Part shown: positions 18,979 through 26,639 of the stretch, piece after piece
Position numbering within the stretch: the stretch's first letter is position 1
How the letters are laid out: every line of letters begins with the position of its first letter
Source of the DNA: Streptomyces sp. NRRL F-5727
GTDB lineage: Bacteria > Actinomycetota > Actinomycetes > Streptomycetales > Streptomycetaceae
Length of the DNA: 64,000 nt
Reading direction: 5' to 3'
Assembly (NCBI RefSeq): GCF_000719555.1
Contig: NZ_JOGX01000002.1
Coordinates: 124,001-188,000, forward strand
Translations under genes and position numbers: made by a program
The notes under the pieces: model-generated
What the model was told of the DNA's origin: nothing
The model's input: only the letters and a program-made list of their open reading frames with translations
Database searches by the model: none

Positions 18979-20034
18979 TCACGCCGCCGTCCGGGCGGCC
19001 AGGACCGGGCCCAGGTTCTCCCGGCGGATGCGCTGGTCGACGTAGAGGAGCCCGGAGGTCAGCGGCAGCAGGGGGCCGAGGACGAGCTGGGTCAGGAGCT
19101 GGAGGAGGCCGCCCGTGACCGCCAGGGTGGCGACGGACGCGAAGACGGTCCCGGGGGTGGCGTGCCGGGTGAGCGGGACGCCGAAGACCGCGGACTGCGT
19201 CACGAGGGAGATCACCGTCTGCACGGCGAGCGAGACGCCGCCGACGATCAGCCCCATCACCAGCGTGCAGCCGAAGATCCGCCACCAGGAGCCGCGGACC
19301 AGCTGCGCCGAGCGGCGCATGGCGGTCAGGGCGCCGGCCGACTCGACGACCGCGGCGGTCGGGGCGAGGCTGAACCTGACCCAGATCCAGAGGGCGACCG
19401 GCGTGGTGCCGAGCGCCAGGAACAGCAGCAGCAGGGCGGTGAGCGCCGCCCCGACCTCGTCGCCGGAGCCCGGCTCGACGCTCGCGAGCAGCGCGAACAG
19501 CATCACGCAGAGCCCGGCCAGGAAGAGCACGACCGGCACGAGGGCGGCCAGGGCCGACAGGACGACCGTGCCGAGCACCGAGCCGAGCCGCGACCAGGCC
19601 CGGCGCCACACCGTCCCGAAGCCGACCCGGCGGCCGAGCACCGCCTCCTGGACGACGACCGCGACGGCCCCGTGCAGCAGGCCCGTCGACAACAGCACCC
19701 CCACGGCCAGGAGCAGCCAGAGCCCGGCCAGGCCGGCGAAGAGCGGCGTCAGGTCCGAGAGATCGGCGCCACCGGTGGAGGACGTGTCCCCCATGGCCTC
19801 CCAGGGGCCGGACAGGGCGGCCCAGCCGGCCGCGCCGAGCCCGGCGACCACCACGGCGGCCAGGGCGTAGGAGACCAGCGCCATGCCGAACAGCGCCTTC
19901 CAGTGCCGGCGGTAGGCACCGAACGCCCCCGCGAGGACGTCGCCGAGCTCCAGCGGCGCCAGCGGTATCACACCGGGCTTCGGCGGCGGTGCGGCCGGAA
20001 AGCCGTACCGGTACGGCCCAGGGGTGTAGGTCAT
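18979..20034 (-). CDS. multi-pass membrane protein (GPDPase membrane-domain-like)
   Basis: An integral membrane protein (351 aa) with about six hydrophobic helices (roughly residues 48-72, 95-130, 155-190, 205-235, 265-300, 310-330). A proline-rich cytosolic N terminus (YGFPAAPPPKPGVIPL) is followed by LAPLELGDVLAGAFGAYRRHWKALF. That layout resembles actinobacterial proteins annotated as DUF7847 or glycerophosphoryl-diester-phosphodiesterase membrane domain, but no catalytic domain is attached. Function unknown. It is divergent from the SMR pump, whose TetR-type operator lies 19 nt upstream of its start codon, so it may share that control. Confidence 0.85.
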   Translation of the reverse strand: MTYTPGPYRYGFPAAPPPKPGVIPLAPLELGDVLAGAFGAYRRHWKALFGMALVSYALAAVVVAGLGAAGWAALSGPWEAMGDTSSTGGADLSDLTPLFAGLAGLWLLLAVGVLLSTGLLHGAVAVVVQEAVLGRRVGFGTVWRRAWSRLGSVLGTVVLSALAALVPVVLFLAGLCVMLFALLASVEPGSGDEVGAALTALLLLFLALGTTPVALWIWVRFSLAPTAAVVESAGALTAMRRSAQLVRGSWWRIFGCTLVMGLIVGGVSLAVQTVISLVTQSAVFGVPLTRHATPGTVFASVATLAVTGGLLQLLTQLVLGPLLPLTSGLLYVDQRIRRENLGPVLAARTAA

Positions 20035-20052
20035 GCGCCCTACCGTAGCGGC

Positions 20053-20082
20053 CGCCGTTGTGTACGCCCGTACACAACGGCG
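20053..20082. promoter_or_regulatory. 30-bp TetR/QacR-type operator
   Basis: Perfect 14-bp arms CGCCGTTGTGTACG and CGTACACAACGGCG separated by CC. It lies between the divergent starts of the membrane protein (20034) and the SMR pump (20097). The TetR gene is the second gene of the SMR transcript, so autoregulation is likely; the palindrome may also control the membrane protein gene. Confidence 0.8.
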
Positions 20083-20096
20083 CTACCCTCGGGCCC

Positions 20097-20417
20097 ATGG
20101 GTTACGGACTGCTCGCCGGGGCCATAGCGGCCGAGATCATCGCCACCACCTCCATGAAGTACAGCGAGGGCTTCACCAGGCTCTGGCCCTCGCTCGTCAC
20201 CGGCACCGGGTACGTCATCGCCTTCGCGCTGCTCGCCCAGGCCCTCAAGACCCTCCAGGTCGGCACCGCCTACGCGATCTGGTCCGGCGTCGGCACCGCC
20301 GCCGTCGCCGGGATCGGGATCCTCTTCCTCGGCGAGACCCTGAGCCTCGCCAAGATCGCCGGGATCGTCCTCATCATCGCCGGCGTCGCCGTGCTCAACC
20401 TGGGCGGGGCGCACTGA
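20097..20417 (+). CDS. SMR-family multidrug efflux transporter
   Basis: A small multidrug resistance protein (106 aa, four helices) acting as a proton-coupled dimer in the plasma membrane. The membrane-embedded essential Glu is in [22 protein letters not shown] (E13), followed by the [22 protein letters not shown] block of helix 3 (residues 56-77). ATG 20097 gives the canonical 105-110 aa length. The stop overlaps the ATG of the TetR gene, and a 30-bp palindromic operator sits 15 nt upstream of the start. Drug specificity cannot be read from the sequence. Confidence 0.94.
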   Translation: MGYGLLAGAIAAEIIATTSMKYSEGFTRLWPSLVTGTGYVIAFALLAQALKTLQVGTAYAIWSGVGTAAVAGIGILFLGETLSLAKIAGIVLIIAGVAVLNLGGAH

Positions 20418-21013
20418 TGGCGCGGCCCCGGCGGTACGACCCCGGGCGGCGCGAGCGGATCGTGGACGCCGCCCTGCGGGTGGCGCGCCGGGACGGGATC
20501 GGCGGGCTGAGCCACCGCACGGTCGCCGCCGAGGCGGACGTGCCGCTCGGCTCCACCACGTACCACTTCGGCTCCCTCGACGAACTCCTCGTCGCCGCCC
20601 TCCGGAAGGTGAACGCCGGGTTCGCCGAGCAGCTGCGGAGCCGGCCCGTGCGCGACGGCGACACCCTCGCCGACGGGCTCGCCCGGCTGCTCGGCGGGTG
20701 GCTCGGGGCCGAGCGGAGCCAGGTGGAGCTGGAGTACGAGCTCTACCTCGCCGCCCTGCGCCGCCCCGCGCTGCGGCCGGTCGCCGCCGAATGGGCCGAG
20801 GAGGTCGTCACCGTCCTCGCCCCGCACACCGGGCGGGCCACCGCCCGCGCCCTGGTCGCCCTCATGGACGGCATCGGCCTCCAGGTGCTGCTCACCGGCG
20901 CGCCGTACGACGAGGCGTACGCCCGCGAGATGATCGCCCGGATCCTGAACGAAGCGCCGAAAGACCAGGCCGGGGGCTTGTCGGAAGCTCCGGCGGGCCC
21001 GACCGGCACCTGA
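20417..21013 (+). CDS. TetR-family transcriptional regulator
   Basis: A 198-aa TetR-family repressor. The N-terminal HTH spans residues 8-55 ([47 protein letters not shown] in outline: [18 protein letters not shown] is the recognition region). The C-terminal ligand domain is helical. Its ATG overlaps the SMR stop, so the two are coupled. It is the obvious candidate to bind the 30-bp palindrome upstream of the SMR gene and to release it on binding a substrate of the pump; this is inference. Confidence 0.92.
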   Translation: MARPRRYDPGRRERIVDAALRVARRDGIGGLSHRTVAAEADVPLGSTTYHFGSLDELLVAALRKVNAGFAEQLRSRPVRDGDTLADGLARLLGGWLGAERSQVELEYELYLAALRRPALRPVAAEWAEEVVTVLAPHTGRATARALVALMDGIGLQVLLTGAPYDEAYAREMIARILNEAPKDQAGGLSEAPAGPTGT

Positions 21014-21019
21014 GACCGG

Positions 21020-21057
21020 TTGGCCCGCGCGGGGGCGGGACCGTTAGGTTTTCCGTC
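21020..21057 (+). promoter_or_regulatory. dapD promoter, probably leaderless
   Basis: TTGGCC (21020-21025), a 19-bp spacer, then TAGGTT (21045-21050). The expected start point falls at or next to ATG 21058, and there is no ribosome site, suggesting a leaderless dapD mRNA. Confidence 0.45.
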
Positions 21058-22044
21058 ATGACCACCACTGCTCACCGCACCACCGGCGCCGTCGCCGCCG
21101 GCCTCGCCACCATCGCCGGCGACGGCACCGTCCTCGACACCTGGTTCCCCGCTCCCGAGCTCACCGCGGAGCCCGGCCCGGCCGGCACCACGCGGCTCTC
21201 CCCGGACGAGGCCGTGAACGCCCTCGGCGAGGGCGCCGCCAAGGCGCTCGGCGTGGACGCCCGCCGCGGCGTCGAGGTGGTCGCCGTCCGCACCGTCATC
21301 GGCTCCCTCGACGACAAGCCGCTCGACGCCCACGACGCCTACCTCCGCCTCCACCTGCTGAGCCACCGCCTGGTGAAGCCGCACGGCCAGAGCCTGGACG
21401 GCGTCTTCGGCCTGCTCGCCAACGTCGCCTGGACCTCGCTCGGCCCGGTCGCCGTCGACGACATCGAGAAGGTGCGGCTCAACGCCCGCGCCGAGGGCCT
21501 GCACCTCCAGGTCACCTCGATCGACAAGTTCCCCCGCATGACCGACTACGTCGTGCCCGCCGGCGTCCGGATCGCCGACGCCGACCGCGTCCGCCTCGGC
21601 GCCCACCTGGCCGCCGGCACCACCGTCATGCACGAGGGCTTCGTCAACTTCAACGCCGGCACCCTCGGCACCTCCATGGTCGAGGGCCGCATCTCCGCCG
21701 GCGTCGTCGTCGGCGACGGCTCCGACATCGGCGGCGGCGCCTCCACCATGGGCACCCTGTCCGGCGGCGGCAACGTGATCATCTCCATCGGCGAGCGCTG
21801 CCTGATCGGCGCCGAGGCGGGCGTCGGCATCGCCCTCGGCGACGAGTGCGTCGTCGAGGCCGGCCTGTACGTCACCGCCGGCACCCGGGTCACCCTGCCC
21901 GACGGCCAGATCGTCAAGGCCCGTGACCTCTCCGGCCAGTCGAACATCCTCTTCCGCCGCAACTCGGTCACCGGCGCCGTCGAGGCCCGCCCGAACAACG
22001 CGGTCTGGGGCGGCCTCAACGACATCCTGCACAGCCACAACTGA
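21058..22044 (+). CDS. dapD: 2,3,4,5-tetrahydropyridine-2,6-dicarboxylate N-succinyltransferase
   Basis: DapD (328 aa), which succinylates tetrahydrodipicolinate in lysine/diaminopimelate synthesis for cell wall and protein. It is the actinobacterial long form with an N-terminal domain (residues 1-160). The C-terminal left-handed beta helix has hexapeptide repeats, from [24 protein letters not shown] (near residue 180) to [24 protein letters not shown]. The end reads [19 protein letters not shown] 21058 directly follows a probable promoter. A dapA gene lies close by on the other strand. Confidence 0.96.
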   Translation: MTTTAHRTTGAVAAGLATIAGDGTVLDTWFPAPELTAEPGPAGTTRLSPDEAVNALGEGAAKALGVDARRGVEVVAVRTVIGSLDDKPLDAHDAYLRLHLLSHRLVKPHGQSLDGVFGLLANVAWTSLGPVAVDDIEKVRLNARAEGLHLQVTSIDKFPRMTDYVVPAGVRIADADRVRLGAHLAAGTTVMHEGFVNFNAGTLGTSMVEGRISAGVVVGDGSDIGGGASTMGTLSGGGNVIISIGERCLIGAEAGVGIALGDECVVEAGLYVTAGTRVTLPDGQIVKARDLSGQSNILFRRNSVTGAVEARPNNAVWGGLNDILHSHN

Positions 22045-22076
22045 CGACAACCGAACCTCGTCACGGAGCGTTGTCC

Positions 22077-22099
22077 CGGTGGAGCGCTGTGCTCCACCG
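22077..22099 (+). terminator. small hairpin after dapD
   Basis: CGGTGGAGC-GCTGT-GCTCCACCG, a perfect 9-bp stem 33 nt after the dapD stop and 23 nt before the small secreted peptide ORF. It may end dapD transcription or shape the leader of the next gene. Confidence 0.5.
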
Positions 22100-22121
22100 A
22101 GAGACGAGGCGAGGAGTCGAC

Positions 22122-22343
22122 ATGAGGACGAAGCCCATGGTCGCCGGGGTGCTGGCCGCGGCGGCGGTGCTGCTGCTGCCGGCGGGCGCCGCCCGGGCGG
22201 ACGAGACGCACACGCACAACGGGCCGACGGTGACCAACGGCCCCAGTCTCAGCCTGCACACCGGGCAGATCGACGACCCGCTGGAGGACGTCCTGGAGCA
22301 CGCGGCGATCCTCGGTCGGACCTACACGACCGACGCCGCCTGA
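22122..22343 (+). CDS. small secreted protein, 73 aa
   Basis: A short exported protein. It has a classic signal peptide: RTK basic start, a hydrophobic core VAGVLAAAAVLLLPAG, and a probable cleavage after ARA or ADE (about residue 27). The mature part is about 45 residues, polar, His/Thr-rich (DETHTHNGPTVTNGP) and without Cys. GAGGCGAGGAG is the ribosome site before ATG 22122. Its 3' end overlaps the 3' end of dapA by 22 nt in convergent orientation. Function unknown; histidines could bind metal, which is speculation. Confidence 0.7.
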   Translation: MRTKPMVAGVLAAAAVLLLPAGAARADETHTHNGPTVTNGPSLSLHTGQIDDPLEDVLEHAAILGRTYTTDAA

Positions 22344-23206
22344 TCCAGCTCCGCGAGGAGGGCACGCAGCCCGTCGGCCGTCTCCCGGTCGGCGGGCCGC
22401 AGCGGTTCCCGGAGCACGCCGCCGAGCAGGGCCTTCGCGGTGACCGTGCCGGGCAGGCCGGCGGCCATCATCCGCTCGACCAGCGGCAGCGTGCGGGCGT
22501 GCAGCCGGGCGGCGAGGGTGGTGTCGCCGGCGTCGTACGCGTCGAGGACGGCGGCGAGCGGGCGCGGCGCCACGTTCGCGACCGTGCTCACATAGCCGGC
22601 GCCGCCCACCGCGTACAGCGGCAGGTTCAGCTCCTCGCTGCCGGAGTAGTACGCGAGCCCGGTCTCGGCGATCAGCCGGGCCGCGGTCAGGAGGTCGTAC
22701 GAGCAGTCCTTGACGGCCGTGATCCGCGGGTGCCCGGCGAGGCGGCGCATGGTGCCGGGCTCGACGCGGGTGCCGGTGCGGCCGGGGATGTCGTAGACCA
22801 TCACGGGGAGCCCGGTGGAGTCCGCGACCTTCAGGAAGTGGGCGGCGACCGCGTCCTGCGGCGGGCGGCTGTAGTACGGGGTGACGACGAGCAGTCCGTC
22901 GGCGCCCGCGGCCTCCGCCTGGCGGGCCAGCTCCACGGTGTGCCGGGTGTCGGCCGTGCCGACGCCCGCGACCAGCACGGGGGCCGGGCCGACCGCCTCC
23001 CGGACCGCACGGAGCAGCGCCGCCTTCTCGGCGTCCGTGGTGGTGGGGGACTCGCCGGTGGTGCCGTTGAGGACCAGGCCGTCGCAGCCCTCCCCGACCA
23101 GCCGGGCGGCCAGCTTCCCGGCCGCGTCGAGGTCGAGGGCGCCGGCGTCGGTGAAGGGGGTGACCATCGCGCAGAGGGTGCGGCCGAAGGGGCGGTGAGT
23201 GTTCAT
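22322..23206 (-). CDS. dapA: 4-hydroxy-tetrahydrodipicolinate synthase family protein
   Basis: A DapA-family aldolase (294 aa), condensing pyruvate with aspartate semialdehyde. The TIM barrel shows GTTGES at residue 48, the catalytic Tyr138 in VYDIPGRTGT and the Schiff-base Lys166 in ITAVKDCSY. Streptomyces carry several DapA paralogues; the residues and the neighbouring dapD favour true DapA over related pyruvate aldolases such as deoxyglucarate dehydratase, but paralogue specificity is not certain. The start is ATG 23206. An upstream A/T-rich stretch (23235-23265) probably carries the promoter. Confidence 0.87.
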   Translation of the reverse strand: MNTHRPFGRTLCAMVTPFTDAGALDLDAAGKLAARLVGEGCDGLVLNGTTGESPTTTDAEKAALLRAVREAVGPAPVLVAGVGTADTRHTVELARQAEAAGADGLLVVTPYYSRPPQDAVAAHFLKVADSTGLPVMVYDIPGRTGTRVEPGTMRRLAGHPRITAVKDCSYDLLTAARLIAETGLAYYSGSEELNLPLYAVGGAGYVSTVANVAPRPLAAVLDAYDAGDTTLAARLHARTLPLVERMMAAGLPGTVTAKALLGGVLREPLRPADRETADGLRALLAELDQAASVV

Positions 23207-23290
23207 ACGGGGAGTCTGGGCGCGAGCGAGCGTGACGGTCCACTTAGATCTGCTTGGCCGGAATGTTCAGCCAGGCTGAGGAGTGGGAGC

Positions 23291-23737
23291 TCACAGGGCC
23301 AGCTTGAAGCCCTCGTGGCTACAAACGTAGCCGAGCGAGGCGTAGAAGCGGTGGGCCTCGGCGCGTTCCTTGTTGCTGGTCAGCTGGACAAGGGCGCAGC
23401 CGCGGCCGCGGGCCCGGTCCGCCGCCAGCTCCATCAGCCGGCGGCCCAGGCCCGCGCCTCGGCGGTCGGCCCGGATCCGGACCGCCTCGATCAGCGCCCG
23501 CTCGGCGCCGCCCTTGCCGAGACCGGGGATGTAGGTGGCCTGGAGGCAGCCGAGGACCGTGCCGTCCGCGTCGGCCAGCACCAGCATCTCGTTGCGGGGG
23601 TCGGCCTCGATGGCCGCGAAGGCCCGCTCGTACGCCTCGGTGACCCGGACGGTCGACGGGTCGACGACCCGCCGCTCGTCGGCCAGGAGGGCGAGGACGG
23701 CGGGGAGTTCGGCGCGGGTGGCGGGGCGAAGGATCAC
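23291..23737 (-). CDS. GNAT-family N-acetyltransferase
   Basis: A single-domain GNAT acetyltransferase (148 aa). Motif A, which binds acetyl-CoA, is IRADRRGAGLGRRLMELA (near residue 88), preceded by the LIEAVR strand and followed by ALVQLTSNKERAEAHRFYASLGY, the typical motif B. The substrate is unknown; related proteins modify amino groups of small molecules. I use GTG 23737, with GGGAG about 9 nt upstream, rather than the longer frame to 23779. It is divergent from the ABM-domain gene. Confidence 0.85.
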   Translation of the reverse strand: MILRPATRAELPAVLALLADERRVVDPSTVRVTEAYERAFAAIEADPRNEMLVLADADGTVLGCLQATYIPGLGKGGAERALIEAVRIRADRRGAGLGRRLMELAADRARGRGCALVQLTSNKERAEAHRFYASLGYVCSHEGFKLAL

Positions 23738-23765
23738 GACCGGAAGTCTCCCATGCCGAATCCCC

Positions 23766-23789
23766 TTGACCTCGACCAAGGTTGAGGGA
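23766..23789. promoter_or_regulatory. imperfect inverted repeat between GNAT and ABM genes
   Basis: TTGACCTCGACCAAGGTTGA is an imperfect dyad (6 of 9 positions per arm) resembling MerR-family operators of the CCTCAAC...GTTGAGG kind. It begins with a -35-like TTGACC, but no convincing -10 follows. Listed as a weak candidate. Confidence 0.35.
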
Positions 23790-23802
23790 GGAGGGTCGGG
23801 TC

Positions 23803-24555
23803 ATGCGAACCGAGCAGAAGGAGACCCGCGTGAACGCCGTCGCACGCCCCGAGGCCCGCCCCGACCTCCACCGCCCCGGAGTCGGTGCCGTCCTCGTCAG
23901 TACCTGGCGGGTGGGCACCCCCGAGCGCCAGCGCGCCGCCGTCGAGGCCATCCGGACGGCCTGGGAGAGCCGCGCGTGGCCGGACCTGGGCCTGCTCTCG
24001 TACAGCGTTCTCGCCGGCACCGACGGGGAGACGCTGCTGCACTACTCGCAGTGGACCGAGGAGCAGGCGTACGACGACTTCGTGCGCGCCTACCGGGACG
24101 ACAGGAACGCCGAGATCGACGCCGCCGTGCCCGGCATCGAGCGAGTGGAACTCCGCCGCTACGGGCGTGTCCACCGCTCCCGCAGCCACGGTGCGGAGGA
24201 CGGGGGGAGGCTGCCCGGGGTCGTCGTGATCGTCGAGGCGGACTTCGACCCGGCCGGGGCCGGGACGGGACAGCGGGAGGAGTGGGTGGACAACGTCCTG
24301 ACCGCCCTGGACGAGGACGAGGCCGCCGGGGCACGGCCGGTGTCCGGCGGGATCAGCGGCAACTTCCATCTGTCCACGGACGGCGGCCGGGTCCTGAACT
24401 ACGCCGAGTGGGAGAGCGCGCGGGCCCACGAGGACTGGCTGGCGAACGCCGCGCCGCTCAGCGACGCCTGGCGGGCCGTCCACCACCACCCGGGGCTGGT
24501 CGGCAGCCGCGTGCGCAGGTACGCGCCCGCGCTCAGCCTGAGCGCGGGCGCGTAG
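23803..24555 (+). CDS. double antibiotic-biosynthesis-monooxygenase (ABM) domain protein
   Basis: A 250-aa protein with two ferredoxin-like ABM domains in tandem. Domain 1 (about 25-115) includes GVGAVLVSTWRVGTPERQ and LLHYSQWTEEQAYDDFV; domain 2 (about 140-235) includes VVVIVEADFDPAGAG and VLNYAEWESARAHEDWL. Such proteins are small-molecule monooxygenases or heme-degrading-like enzymes; activity here is unknown. Two starts are plausible: ATG 23803 (used) with GGAGGAGGG upstream, or GTG 23830 with AAGGAG 6 nt before it. The last 11 codons form half of a strong terminator hairpin. Confidence 0.85.
   Translation: MRTEQKETRVNAVARPEARPDLHRPGVGAVLVSTWRVGTPERQRAAVEAIRTAWESRAWPDLGLLSYSVLAGTDGETLLHYSQWTEEQAYDDFVRAYRDDRNAEIDAAVPGIERVELRRYGRVHRSRSHGAEDGGRLPGVVVIVEADFDPAGAGTGQREEWVDNVLTALDEDEAAGARPVSGGISGNFHLSTDGGRVLNYAEWESARAHEDWLANAAPLSDAWRAVHHHPGLVGSRVRRYAPALSLSAGA
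24520..24554. terminator. terminator built into the end of the ABM gene
   Basis: Perfect 16-bp arms (TACGCGCCCGCGCTCA and its complement) with a GCC loop. The hairpin encodes the last residues YAPALSLSAGA of the ABM protein and ends at its stop codon. It lies 15 bp from the convergent nuclease gene end, so it probably serves both. Confidence 0.8.
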
Positions 24556-24568
24556 CGCGGGATCCGGG

Positions 24569-26407
24569 TTACGGGCGGAAGCGCAGGACCTGCGGGTCGT
24601 GGTCGCTGTTCTGGTCCGCGAACTCGGCGTTGATGTGCACGCTGTCGTACTCGAAGTGGTGCACGCCGGGGCTGGTCAGGATCTGGTCGAGGACCTGGCT
24701 GTTGCCCTGGTAGACGTACGAGTAGCGCTCCGGGCGGGGCAGCGACGTCACGGCCGCGTGGAGGGCGCCGCCGTCGGTCAGCGCCTCCGTCGTGCCGGAG
24801 AACTCGAAGTCGTTGATGTCGCCGACGACGAGGACGTCCGCCTGCTTGTCGACCGCGATGATCTCCTTCACGAAGGCGTTCACGGCCTGCGCCTGGAGGT
24901 GGCGCTTGACCTCGGAGGAACGGTTCGGCGGCTGGTGGTGGGAGACGATCGACTCGTCGCCGCCCTTCGAGCCGAAGTGGTTGGCGATCACGAAGACCGT
25001 GCGGCCGCGGAAGGTGAACTCGCCCGCCAGCGGCTTGCGGCTGGCCTCCCAGGCGGCGTTCGCCGGGTCGATCCGGCCGGGGGAGAGGGTGAGGGCGGCG
25101 CGGCCCTTCGAGCCCGTGACACCGGTCGCGGTGGTCGCGTCGCCGCCCGCGCGGTCCACGAAGGAGACCCGCTCGGGGTTGAAGAGGAAGACCTGGCGGA
25201 TGTTGCCGCCGGGCTCGCCGCCGTCCTTGTTGTTCTCCGGGTCGATCGAGCGCCACTCGTACGCCGGGCCGCCGGCCGCCACGATCGCGTCCGTGAACTT
25301 CTTCAGCGTCTGGGCGGCCGAGACCGTGCCGTCGTTCTTGGCGCCGTTGTCGTCCTGGATCTCCTCCAGGGCGACGATGTCCGGGGTGGCGAGGTTCTCG
25401 ACGACCGCCTTGGCGAGCGCGTCGAACTTCTCCTGCGGGTCGCTCGGGTCGAGGTTCTCCACGTTGTACGTGGCCACGGCCAGCTCGTTCTTGTGCTGCT
25501 TCTCGGTGACCTCGTGCTCCAGGCCCATGTCCTGGAGGGTGCCGAGGGTGCGGGCGGTGAGCGTGTAGCCGCCGAACTGGTTGAAGTCGAGCGGGCCCTC
25601 GGTCGAGCCGGTCAGCCAGTCGCCGACGTTCGCCTTCGGGAAGGGCTGCTGGGCGAGCGGGATCAGCGACTGGATCTGGAGCCGGCCGGTGTTCTGGGAC
25701 TCGTACGAGCCGTAGACCGTGCCGCCGCGCTCGTTGTCGTTCTCCCACGGCTTCACCGTGACCCACAGCTCGGAGTACGGGTCGGTGGCGCCGACCACCC
25801 GGGAGGAGCCGACGCGGACGTTGGTGCCCTCCAGGGACTCGTAGTAGTCCAGGGCGTACGTCTCCGGGTCGAGCGGCAGGCCGTTGATGGAGCCGCCGTT
25901 CGCCGGGTCGCCCGCGGGGGTGTACGCGTCCGGCACCGACCAGGGGGCGATGGTGACCGGGGCGGGCAGCGCGTTGCCCTTCGAGACCACGGTGACCTTC
26001 GGGCGGGACAGCTGGGTCAGCGACTGGTTGCCGGAGTTGAGGCCGCCGGGGACGTACTCGGTGACCGTGCCGTCGACGCTGACCGCGTCGCCGACCGCGA
26101 CCGTCGGGGCGGAGCTCGTGAAGACGAACAGGCCCTCGCTGGTGGCCGGGTTCTCGTCGCCCTGCGGGTCCTGCATCCAGAAGCCGCGCGAGGAGCCGTA
26201 GCCGCGGACACCGGTGACGATGCCCGTCACCCCGGTGACCTGCTTGCCGGCCAGCGGCGAGACCCGGGTGGTGCCCTGGACGTCGTGGATGCGGACGGCG
26301 GCGGTGTCCTCTGCCGCGGCGCTCTGCGAGCCGGCGAGCAGACCGGCCGCGAGCGCGGCCGCGACCACCGCGGAGACGGCGGCGGTTCTCGGTATGGAGG
26401 AAGACAT
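24569..26407 (-). CDS. secreted endonuclease/exonuclease/phosphatase-family nuclease
   Basis: A 612-aa exported protein. The signal peptide is at residues 1-32 (TAAVSAVVAAALAAGLLAG, cleavage near AAAED). An N-terminal OB-fold/YhcR-like region (35-150) contains VTGVTGIVTGVRGYGSSRGFWMQDPQ, resembling extracellular NucH/ExeM nucleases. The C-terminal EEP domain (about 300-612) shows VATYNVENLD, DIVALEEIQDDNG, VIANHFGSKGG, VVGDINDFEFS and NSDHDPQVLRF, with the expected catalytic Glu, Asn, Asp and His. It probably degrades extracellular DNA or RNA. A TTGACA (26483-26488, minus strand) may be the -35 of its promoter. Confidence 0.92.
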   Translation of the reverse strand: MSSSIPRTAAVSAVVAAALAAGLLAGSQSAAAEDTAAVRIHDVQGTTRVSPLAGKQVTGVTGIVTGVRGYGSSRGFWMQDPQGDENPATSEGLFVFTSSAPTVAVGDAVSVDGTVTEYVPGGLNSGNQSLTQLSRPKVTVVSKGNALPAPVTIAPWSVPDAYTPAGDPANGGSINGLPLDPETYALDYYESLEGTNVRVGSSRVVGATDPYSELWVTVKPWENDNERGGTVYGSYESQNTGRLQIQSLIPLAQQPFPKANVGDWLTGSTEGPLDFNQFGGYTLTARTLGTLQDMGLEHEVTEKQHKNELAVATYNVENLDPSDPQEKFDALAKAVVENLATPDIVALEEIQDDNGAKNDGTVSAAQTLKKFTDAIVAAGGPAYEWRSIDPENNKDGGEPGGNIRQVFLFNPERVSFVDRAGGDATTATGVTGSKGRAALTLSPGRIDPANAAWEASRKPLAGEFTFRGRTVFVIANHFGSKGGDESIVSHHQPPNRSSEVKRHLQAQAVNAFVKEIIAVDKQADVLVVGDINDFEFSGTTEALTDGGALHAAVTSLPRPERYSYVYQGNSQVLDQILTSPGVHHFEYDSVHINAEFADQNSDHDPQVLRFRP

Positions 26408-26639
26408 CAGGAGGCTCCGAGGGTGCTTGGAGGAACGGCAGAGAGATCTACGCGCGTCAATCTCCGGTGAGACCGCCCCACTTGTCAAGGGTCGACGGGT
26501 GTACGAAGGCTGACGGGCCCGTGAACCGGCGGGCGGCCCCCCGGATGCGTCTACGCTGAGACGCCGGCCCCACCCCGGTGCCGGCCGGTCCCCACCGGGC
26601 ACCCCACCGATCCACGCGCGCGTCGAGGAGATCCCCCAC

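Noticed and set aside
22322..23206. The DapA-family gene as 5-dehydro-4-deoxyglucarate dehydratase, which would complete the uronate pathway
   Set aside because: The GTTGES, YDIPGRT and AVKDC blocks and the neighbouring dapD fit 4-hydroxy-tetrahydrodipicolinate synthase better, and no GTTCA-N6-TGAAC dyad was found at its promoter.
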